Source: Verrucomicrobiota bacterium (GTDB lineage: Bacteria; Verrucomicrobiota; Verrucomicrobiia; Limisphaerales; UBA1100). From it: a DNA stretch of 5,411 nucleotides. The stretch covers positions 1 through 5,411 of the forward strand of contig JAPKDK010000208.1 in NCBI GenBank assembly GCA_028872645.1, in the 5' to 3' direction. The notes beneath the pieces are model-generated. The model saw nothing but the letters and a program-made list of their open reading frames with translations, searched no databases and was not told the DNA's origin. Each line of letters begins with the position of its first letter. Within the stretch, counting starts at the first letter, position 1. Position numbers and translations under genes: made by a program. Shown piece by piece: positions 1 through 5,036 of the stretch.

Positions 1-1935
1 TATCCGCTGAGCCCCGACACCACCGCCGCCAGCTACATCCCCAGCCTGATTAACAAGCAACACAGCGGCACCTACACCAGCGCCAGCGGCATTTGCATCC
101 GCGGCAAAAGCGCCTTCATTTGCGAGCCCGCGCAAAACCTCGTGCAACGCCAGGTGCTCACCCCCGCCGGCGCCACCTTCACCGCCGCGCACCCCACGCC
201 TGACCGCGATTTCCTTGCCACGCCCGACCAATGGTTCCGCCCCGTCCACGCCACCGTGGGCCCAGATGGCGCGCTGTACATCTGCGACATGGTCCGCCAA
301 TACATCGATCACCCCCGCTACCTCCCCGAAGACATCCGCGCCAAGCTCCCCTTCAAAGCCGGCACCAACCACGGCCGCATCTGGCGGGTGGTACTAAAAA
401 CCCCCGCACCCCCCGCACCCACCCCCGCGCAAAAACTCGCCGCCCTCCGTAATCTCCTAATCCGGAAAGGCAACTTCCCCAAAACCCCCGTGGAGGAGTT
501 GCTGAAACAAGCGAAGTCGAAGGATGCAACCGAGCGGTTTTTGGCCGTGCTGCAGTTGGCCACACAAAAACACGCGGACAAAAACCAAGCATTGTTGAAA
601 TCGCTTACATCCGGCGATTCCGGCAAATGGATGCACGCTGCTATTTTCAATGCAATGGAGCGGGAGCCCTTGCTCGCCGCCTGGAAAATGTTGGGCAATA
701 GCCTGCCGGATCAGCGATTAAAAAACCGTCCGGACTTCAGCAGATTCACGGAAGGAATGGGCTTCATCGCGGCAGCCGAAAGTAGCCCCGATGAACTGGT
801 GAAAATAATCATATACGGCGCCCCAATGAGCCCTCAGCCCAAGCCGCCATCCGCCGTGCACTTTTCCGTTTGGGAGCGAATCGCGTTTCTAAACGGCGTG
901 GCTGAAGGAGCGAGCAAACACAATCGGAAACTGGAACAGCTACTGCCTCCCAAGCCCAAGCTGACGCTGCCCGAAGCCAAGGCTCTTCACGCGAAGGGCA
1001 AGCTCCCCGCGGCCTTCTCGGCTTACTCCAACGTGGACGCCTTGCTGAAAATCGCTGCCGCCAATCTCCGCACGCCGTTCTCCGCTTCCCGAAAAATCAA
1101 CTCCATCAAACTGCTCGGCCATTCGGACTTCAGCTTTGCCAGCCCTCCCCTGTTGAGATTGGTGATCTCCGATGGCTCCCAAGGCTCACCCGATCATTCC
1201 CACGCAATCCAATCCGCCGCGGCCCAAGCGTTGGGTGCGTTGAACGATAAACGAGTTGGAATTGCCCTGCTGAAAACCAATGCGTGGGGCGGCTTCAGGC
1301 CCGCAACTCGCGAATCTGTTTTATCCGTTGTTGCCAGCCGCAGCACATACCACCCCGCCCTGATGGACGCCCTAGAAAAAGGCACCGTGCCAGTACACGC
1401 ACTTTCACCCGCGCGGCGGCGGGCGTTGGAGCGCAGCAAAACCATCGGCGCGCGGGCCAAGAAACTGTTTGCCAAACACGCCGGGGGTGACCGCATGAAA
1501 GCGTACGAAGCCGCCCAGTCGGTTTTGAAAATGAAAGCCGATGCCGCCAATGGCGCGAAGATGTTCACGCGCGCCTGCGCCCTCTGCCACACCCACGGCG
1601 GCCAAGGCCACGCCGTGGGGCCGGACCTCACCGGCCTGCGCAATCAACCCGCCGCCACTTTGCTCATGCACATCATCGTGCCCAACCACGAAGTTCAAGG
1701 CGGCTACACTCTTTACGAGGTGGACACCAAAGACAACCAAACCTTCGCCGGCCTTCTCGCCGCCGACACCCCCGACCAAATCACCCTCAAGCTCCCCCTC
1801 GGCCTCACCCAAACTCTCCCCCGAAAAAACATCAAAACCCTCCGCGCCAGCCCCAAGTCACTGATGCCCGACCAACTCGAAAAGACAATGACGAAGCAGG
1901 AACTGGCCGATTTGCTGGCATTCTTGAAAAAGTAA
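1..1935 (+). CDS. PVC-type membrane-bound dehydrogenase with C-terminal heme c domain (5' partial)
   Basis: The reading frame is open from the first base to the TAA at 1933-1935, giving 644 residues of a longer protein whose start is outside the window. Window residues 1 to about 130 match the end of the beta-propeller domain of the Pirellula/Verrucomicrobium putative membrane-bound dehydrogenase family, with recognisable pieces such as FICEPAQNLV, WFRPV, GPDGALYICDM and the closing GRIWRV. Residues from about 140 to 500 form a variable helical region, possibly HEAT-like. A cytochrome c-type domain follows: the heme motif CALCH is at residues 526-530, then GPDLTGL, and the likely axial methionine is M622 in SLMPDQL. 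By family knowledge it is exported and binds heme c covalently; the substrate, perhaps a sugar or alcohol, is unknown. A GTG at 142 is in frame, but family similarity continues upstream of it, so it is not the start. The sulfatase 293 bp downstream is probably transcribed separately. Confidence 0.9.
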   Translation, partial: YPLSPDTTAASYIPSLINKQHSGTYTSASGICIRGKSAFICEPAQNLVQRQVLTPAGATFTAAHPTPDRDFLATPDQWFRPVHATVGPDGALYICDMVRQYIDHPRYLPEDIRAKLPFKAGTNHGRIWRVVLKTPAPPAPTPAQKLAALRNLLIRKGNFPKTPVEELLKQAKSKDATERFLAVLQLATQKHADKNQALLKSLTSGDSGKWMHAAIFNAMEREPLLAAWKMLGNSLPDQRLKNRPDFSRFTEGMGFIAAAESSPDELVKIIIYGAPMSPQPKPPSAVHFSVWERIAFLNGVAEGASKHNRKLEQLLPPKPKLTLPEAKALHAKGKLPAAFSAYSNVDALLKIAAANLRTPFSASRKINSIKLLGHSDFSFASPPLLRLVISDGSQGSPDHSHAIQSAAAQALGALNDKRVGIALLKTNAWGGFRPATRESVLSVVASRSTYHPALMDALEKGTVPVHALSPARRRALERSKTIGARAKKLFAKHAGGDRMKAYEAAQSVLKMKADAANGAKMFTRACALCHTHGGQGHAVGPDLTGLRNQPAATLLMHIIVPNHEVQGGYTLYEVDTKDNQTFAGLLAADTPDQITLKLPLGLTQTLPRKNIKTLRASPKSLMPDQLEKTMTKQELADLLAFLKK

Positions 1936-1946
1936 ATCCCGCCCAA

Positions 1947-2107
1947 GGTAGGGCGTGCTCTCCGACCGCGCCGCAGGAGGGGCAAGTTCCACCTTGCCCA
2001 AAATTTTGACTCTCTAGGAGGCACAGCCCCACCGAGGGTGAATGGGGACGAGGCGAAACTCGTCTCTCTCTGGCGCGCCAAGGCGGTTTCGGAGAAATCG
2101 CCCTACC
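1947..2107. repeat. Composite hairpin repeat with inverted termini
   Basis: The element begins with GGTAGGGCG (1947-1955) and ends with its exact reverse complement CGCCCTACC (2099-2107). Each end folds into a 9-position stem with a 3-base loop: 1952-1960/1964-1972 with loop TCC, and 2082-2090/2094-2102 with loop GGA. The inner halves of the arms differ in sequence but still pair. Between the ends are GGGCAAG/CTTGCCC (1980-1986/1993-1999), CACC/GGTG (2030-2033/2037-2040), GACGAG/CTCGTC (2047-2052/2059-2064) and the perfect palindrome TGGCGCGCCA (2071-2080). No target-site duplication longer than AA is visible. No credible gene lies here; the small open frames crossing it are probably chance. 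It resembles the non-coding dispersed hairpin repeats I associate with Verrucomicrobiota, but its copy number cannot be judged from one window. Confidence 0.7.
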
Positions 2108-2135
2108 AAAATCGTGGCATCTTGGCGATTCAAGA
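2108..2135 (-). repeat. Possible fragment of a second dispersed repeat
   Basis: Read on the minus strand, the part centred on 2115-2133 gives TTGAATCGCCAAGATGCCA. This resembles a motif that I recall recurring between genes in several environmental bacteria, where it translates spuriously as LNRQDA. It directly abuts the hairpin array, as if repeats had accumulated in one gap. The identification is from memory only and the boundaries are approximate. The remaining stretch up to 2228 shows no strong promoter or terminator. Confidence 0.35.
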
Positions 2136-2228
2136 AATCATAACGCCGGATTTCATTGCGCCCCGCCGCCAAAGAGCGCATATTGCTCGGACGCTTTCCC
2201 TCATCACAGGGCGGAAATCTGTTCATAA

Positions 2229-3704
2229 ATGAAACTTGGAAATCGGATTTTGCTGATACTCGCGGCCCTTGCGGTCGTGGCACTTCCGGCGGCGGAGAAA
2301 AACATCGTCTTCGTCATCGCCGATGACCTCAGCCCCACGCTCGGTTGCTACGGCGATATGGCCGCCGTGACGCCCAACATCGACCGGCTCGCCGCCGATG
2401 GCACCCTTTTCCGCTACGCCTTCGCCACCACCGCCAGTTGTAGCGCCAGCCGCTCGGTCATTCTCACCGGCCTCCACAATCATCGCAACGGCCACTACGG
2501 GCACCTGCACAGCTACCACAAATTCAGCAGCTTCCCTTGGGTGAAAACGCTGCCGGTACTGCTCGCCAAGGCCGGCTACCGCACCGCCCGCGTCGGCAAA
2601 CATCATAACGGGCCGGAAGACGTTTATTTCTTTGAAACAAAAATCAAGGCCAACAGCCGCAGCCCCGTCGAGATGGCCAACAACTGCGAAGCCTTCATCG
2701 AGGCAGATGACAAAAAGCCCTTCTTTTTATACTACGCCACCAGCGATCCCCATCGCGGCGGAGGCGAAGCCAACGAGCTGCCGCACAAACCCAATCGTTT
2801 CGGAAACAAGCCCAACAAAGGCGCGCACCCCGGCGTGAAAGAAGTTTTTTATGACCCCGCTAAAGTCACCGTGCCGCCGTTCCTGCCCGACACGCCCGAG
2901 ACGCGCGCCGAGCTGGCGCAGTATTATCAAAGCACCTCACGCGTGGACCAAGGCCTTGGGCGATTGATGGAGATTCTCAAGAAAAACGGCAAGTGGGAAA
3001 ACACGATCATCATTTTCACCAGCGACCACGGGATGGCCTTCGCCGGCGGCAAAACCACCGTGTATGAAGGCGGCCTGCGCGTGCCGTTCATCGTGCGCAA
3101 TCCGTACCAAAAAGAACGCGGTAACACGAATAACGCGATGCTTTCCTTCGTGGACATCGTCCCCACGCTGATCGACTTCGCCGGCGGTTACGATGCCAAG
3201 ACCGGGGCCGCCAAGCCCGAGTTGGCTATGATGCCCGGCGGTCGCGGCACCAAGAAAGGCCCGTACAAATTTCACGGCCGCTCTTTCCTGCCCATCGTCG
3301 CCGAAAAAAATCCCAAAGGCTGGGATCGCATCAACGCCAGCCACACCTTTCACGAAATTCAAATGTACTACCCCATGCGCGTCGTGCGCGACCGAAAGTA
3401 CAAACTCATTTGGAACATCGCCCACCCGCTTCCCTATCCCTTCGCCAGCGATCTCTGGGCCGCGCCCAGTTGGCAGGCCCAATGGAAAAAAGGCCAAAGC
3501 GCCTCGTACGGAAAAAAGACCGTGCGCGAATACATCCACCGCCCGCAGTTCGAGCTATTCGACATCAGCGCCGACCCCAACGAAGCCGTCAACCTCGCCA
3601 CCGACGCCAAGTACGCCAAGGTGCTGGAGGAATACAAAGCCAAGCTGAAAAAATTCCAGAAAGACACGCAAGACCCTTGGGTGCTGAAGTGGCGCTACGA
3701 GTAG
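2229..3704 (+). CDS. Secreted sulfatase, N-sulfoglucosamine sulfohydrolase-like
   Basis: This complete 491-residue protein is a type I formylglycine sulfatase, which hydrolyses sulfate groups from glycans in the periplasm or outside the cell. Residues 1-22 are a Sec signal peptide (K2, R6, hydrophobic core 7-19, ending ALPAA), which supports the ATG at 2229. Metal ligands D32-D33 lie in IADDL. The catalytic motif is CSASR, with C71 the residue oxidised to formylglycine and R75 beside it, followed by LTG. Other active-site candidates are K124 (GKHHNG), H175 (DPH), D266-H267 (TSDHG) and K275. From memory, blocks such as NGHYG, SLP/TLP-LL, GPE-VY, HEI-M-YPMR and the C-terminal DPWV match human SGSH (about 500 residues), so a sulfamidase or related sulfoglycan sulfatase is likely; the exact substrate is inferred. 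No good Shine-Dalgarno precedes the start, only AGGG at 2209-2211 region, too far away. No maturase gene is in the window. It ends 18 bp from a convergent gene. Confidence 0.93.
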   Translation: MKLGNRILLILAALAVVALPAAEKNIVFVIADDLSPTLGCYGDMAAVTPNIDRLAADGTLFRYAFATTASCSASRSVILTGLHNHRNGHYGHLHSYHKFSSFPWVKTLPVLLAKAGYRTARVGKHHNGPEDVYFFETKIKANSRSPVEMANNCEAFIEADDKKPFFLYYATSDPHRGGGEANELPHKPNRFGNKPNKGAHPGVKEVFYDPAKVTVPPFLPDTPETRAELAQYYQSTSRVDQGLGRLMEILKKNGKWENTIIIFTSDHGMAFAGGKTTVYEGGLRVPFIVRNPYQKERGNTNNAMLSFVDIVPTLIDFAGGYDAKTGAAKPELAMMPGGRGTKKGPYKFHGRSFLPIVAEKNPKGWDRINASHTFHEIQMYYPMRVVRDRKYKLIWNIAHPLPYPFASDLWAAPSWQAQWKKGQSASYGKKTVREYIHRPQFELFDISADPNEAVNLATDAKYAKVLEEYKAKLKKFQKDTQDPWVLKWRYE

Positions 3705-3722
3705 CCAACGGCTATTGCCTCT

Positions 3723-4589
3723 TCAGTCCAGCTTCTTGCTCGCCTTCACCTCCGCCCCCAACGGCTTGTACCGCAGCGTCATCTTCCGGCCTTCCACCGT
3801 CACCAACGTGTAGCCCGGCCGGAACTCCGGCAGATTGTAGCCCGGCGCGCCCTTCGCCTCGAGGCCGCGATTGAGGTTGTAAAGAATGGACGGAAACAAA
3901 ATTTCATGCAGCCCCCCGTGATCATCCCAACCGCGAATACCGTTGTGAAAATGTCCGTGGAAGGTCGCCAAAATATGTTTCCGATGGCGCGCGCAAATTT
4001 CATAAAATGCCTTTTGCCCATCCTTCGGTTTCACGTACCAGCCGCGGTCCGGATGTTTGTTCGCGTGCACCGGCACGTGCAGGCACAGAATGACAAATAA
4101 ATTTTTCTTCGCCGCCTCGCTGCATTGCGCGGCAAGCCACGTGATTTGTTTTTCCGTGAGAAATCCACCGTGCGAATCACGCCGTGAATTGTTCAGCATC
4201 ACAAAGCGAATCCCGCGATGGTCAAACGCGCGGTCGGCTTTTATCTCCAACGCCTTTTCAAAGACCTCCACCGGATCGTGGTTGCCCGGCATTTCGTGCA
4301 CCGGCTTGCCAATGCCATCGCGGATGCGCCGGTAGATGGGATACTGCGCCACCCGCCCGCCATCCACCACATCGCCCAAGTGCAAAATGAAATCGCCCGG
4401 CGCGGCCTTCAACTCGGCCGCCGCCTTGGCCCATTGGCGCTCGGCTTGGTCATTATCTTTCCGCCCCAAATGTGTATCACCGACGACCACAAACCGACAA
4501 AGCCGCAACGGCTCGGCCGCCCTCAAGGCCGCCGGAAAAAGCGTCACGGCCCCCATAGCCAAAAAATCCCTACGTTGTATAGCGTTCAT
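3723..4589 (-). CDS. Tat-exported calcineurin-like metallophosphoesterase
   Basis: This complete 288-residue protein carries the full set of calcineurin-like phosphoesterase motifs: GDTH (D38, H40), GDVVD (D73), GNHD (N103, H104), a histidine in CLHVPVH (H171) and GHFH (H213, H215). These bind two metal ions and hydrolyse phosphomono- or diesters; the layout is closest to the CpdA/Icc-like group, but the substrate is not evident. The N-terminus has a twin-arginine signal, QRRDFLAMGA at residues 5-14, with a short hydrophobic stretch and a likely cleavage after LRAA near residue 25, so it should be exported folded. The frame stays open upstream to 4760, but the Tat signal and the AGGA ribosome-binding site 7 nt before the ATG at 4587-4589 fix this start. 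It runs convergent to the sulfatase, separated by 18 bp, and has its own upstream region. Confidence 0.92.
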   Translation of the reverse strand: MNAIQRRDFLAMGAVTLFPAALRAAEPLRLCRFVVVGDTHLGRKDNDQAERQWAKAAAELKAAPGDFILHLGDVVDGGRVAQYPIYRRIRDGIGKPVHEMPGNHDPVEVFEKALEIKADRAFDHRGIRFVMLNNSRRDSHGGFLTEKQITWLAAQCSEAAKKNLFVILCLHVPVHANKHPDRGWYVKPKDGQKAFYEICARHRKHILATFHGHFHNGIRGWDDHGGLHEILFPSILYNLNRGLEAKGAPGYNLPEFRPGYTLVTVEGRKMTLRYKPLGAEVKASKKLD

Positions 4590-4596
4590 CGCCAAA

Positions 4597-4600
4597 TCCT
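4597..4600 (-). promoter_or_regulatory. Ribosome-binding site of the metallophosphoesterase, inside a hairpin
   Basis: On the minus strand this reads AGGA, 7 nt before the ATG at 4589, which decides the start codon over the longer open frame. The site is part of the 3' arm of a perfect 7-bp stem: GGCAGGA at 4603-4597 pairs with TCCTGCC at 4616-4610 across a 6-nt loop. Folding would therefore hide it from the ribosome. No T-tract follows, so a terminator is unlikely. Confidence 0.65.
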
Positions 4601-4647
4601 GCCCACACAGGCAGGAAAAGCAACCGGCGAATCGGGTTACCCCCACA

Positions 4648-4656
4648 TTATCCACA
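4648..4656 (+). promoter_or_regulatory. Consensus DnaA box
   Basis: TTATCCACA matches the canonical DnaA-binding 9-mer exactly. A one-mismatch copy, TTATCCTCA, lies on the minus strand at 4713-4705, and a two-mismatch copy, TTGTCAACA, on the plus strand at 4723-4731. The sites sit in the divergent intergenic region upstream of the phosphoesterase. Binding is inferred from sequence alone. An origin is not supported by the neighbouring genes, so a regulatory or DnaA-titrating role, or coincidence, is as likely. Confidence 0.4.
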
Positions 4657-4676
4657 CTTCTTTTTGCTAGAATACA

Positions 4677-4690
4677 CCTGTTTTTACAGG
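4677..4690. repeat. Small palindrome, possible operator
   Basis: CCTGT and ACAGG form a perfect inverted repeat around TTTT. It lies 60 bp upstream of the sigma-54-like element, within the range used by activators of that sigma factor, but it could equally serve the divergent phosphoesterase. No binding protein can be named. Confidence 0.35.
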
Positions 4691-4711
4691 GTCCTAGGGC
4701 GCGATGAGGAT

Positions 4712-4730
4712 AACCTCCAAGGTTGTCAAC
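4712..4730. repeat. Two overlapping small palindromes, possible operator
   Basis: AACCT-CCA-AGGTT (4712-4724) overlaps GTTG-T-CAAC (4722-4730). The pair lies about 20 bp upstream of the sigma-54-like element. Short palindromes are common by chance; the clustering here is the only reason to list them. Confidence 0.3.
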
Positions 4731-4749
4731 AGGCCATCCCGTCGACTGT

Positions 4750-4766
4750 TTGGCACTCAATTTGCT
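4750..4766 (+). promoter_or_regulatory. Sigma-54 (RpoN) promoter, near-consensus
   Basis: The sequence reads TTGGCACTCAATTTGCT. It has the full TGGCAC block, exactly five bases, then TTGC and T, so the invariant GG (4752-4753) and GC (4764-4765) are 12 bp apart as required. Only the base after CAC departs from the consensus. Standard spacing puts transcription start near 4777, four bases before the ATG at 4781. Promoters of this class need an ATP-dependent enhancer-binding activator, whose sites could be the palindromes at 4677-4730. No rpoN or activator gene is in the window. Confidence 0.6.
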
Positions 4767-4780
4767 ATGTCATCGTTGCA

Positions 4781-4876
4781 ATGAAAAATCTGGCCCCGAT
4801 TGATATTATTTTCCTGTGCCTCACCGCCAGCGCCGCTGCCTTCGCAGTCGTGTGCGTGGTGCTGATGAGCACGTGA
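4781..4876 (+). CDS. Possible 31-residue single-helix membrane microprotein
   Basis: The frame from ATG 4781 to TGA 4874-4876 encodes 31 residues. After a short N-terminus (one lysine, K2, and D8), residues 9-29 form a single hydrophobic segment rich in Ala, Val and Leu with two cysteines (C13, C25), so the product would be a membrane-spanning microprotein. I do not recognise a family. There is no Shine-Dalgarno sequence, but the sigma-54-like promoter upstream predicts a transcript starting about four bases before the ATG, so translation would be almost leaderless. The open frame extends upstream to a TTG at 4664, but that version would place the promoter inside the gene and its N-terminus looks arbitrary. 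Being this short, it could be chance; the well-formed helix and placement are the arguments for it. Confidence 0.45.
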   Translation: MKNLAPIDIIFLCLTASAAAFAVVCVVLMST

Positions 4877-4918
4877 ACTCCCCCGAGCTTCTGGCTTCCT
4901 AACTGACTTTGGTCTTGT

Positions 4919-4934
4919 GGGCAGATTCATTGCT
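4919..4934 (+). promoter_or_regulatory. Weaker sigma-54-like promoter element
   Basis: The sequence reads GGGCAGATTCATTGCT. The GG at 4920-4921 and GC at 4932-4933 are 12 bp apart, with CA after the first and TT before the second as in the consensus, but the T before GG and the C after CA are missing. It would start transcription near 4945, giving a leader of about 92 nt before the membrane-protein gene at 5037. On its own it is a modest match; a second such element so close to the first raises the chance that it is real. Confidence 0.3.
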
Positions 4935-4950
4935 TGTTAGGTTACCACTG

Positions 4951-4966
4951 TCCTTGATGCCAAGGA
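4951..4966 (+). other. Hairpin in the leader of the 5037 membrane-protein gene
   Basis: TCCTTG (4951-4956) and CAAGGA (4961-4966) form a perfect 6-bp stem with loop ATGC, extendable by two G-U pairs. No run of T follows, so an intrinsic terminator is unlikely. It would lie near the 5' end of a transcript starting at about 4945 and could stabilise it. The rest of 4877-5036 shows no gene. Confidence 0.35.
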
Positions 4967-5036
4967 TGTCCTGCGGCCGGTGTCCAGTCGCGCGGAGTTA
5001 CCCAACGCTCAACGGACGCAAAGCCAAAGGGCTGTA

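Noticed and set aside
142..1935. Complete gene starting at the GTG at 142
   Set aside because: The frame is open to base 1 and residues upstream of 142, such as FICEPAQNLV, match the dehydrogenase family, so the gene is truncated by the window edge and does not start here.
1980..2008. Intrinsic terminator for the first gene
   Set aside because: The GGGCAAG/CTTGCCC stem is followed by AAAATTTT, not a clean T-run, and the hairpin belongs to the repeat array; termination here is possible but not supported.
1936..2228. CRISPR array
   Set aside because: There are inverted, not regularly spaced direct, repeats and no spacer pattern.
2014..2283. Small genes on either strand across the intergenic gap (89 residues minus, 64 residues plus)
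   Set aside because: Both run through the hairpin repeat and the minus frame overlaps the sulfatase signal-peptide region; the residues read as translated repeat.
3301..3312. Run of seven A as a programmed slippage site in the sulfatase
   Set aside because: The frame reads through normally and the conserved C-terminal blocks follow in frame; no alternative product of interest is evident.
2937..3539. 200-residue open frame on the minus strand inside the sulfatase
   Set aside because: It is fully inside a well-supported sulfatase and its composition is what GC-biased codons give on the opposite strand; no recognisable domain.
4218..4670. 150-residue plus-strand frame opposite the metallophosphoesterase
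   Set aside because: It is antisense to the conserved phosphoesterase motifs and has no start signal or domain.
4641..4676. Ordinary sigma-70-type promoter for the phosphoesterase
   Set aside because: GATAAT on the minus strand (4652-4647) resembles a -10 box, but no acceptable -35 box is found 16-18 bp upstream, and it overlaps the DnaA-box match.
4590..4760. 57-residue N-terminal extension of the metallophosphoesterase
   Set aside because: The extension precedes the Tat signal, has no family resemblance and overlaps the intergenic palindromes; the ATG at 4589 has a good ribosome-binding site and gives a proper signal peptide.
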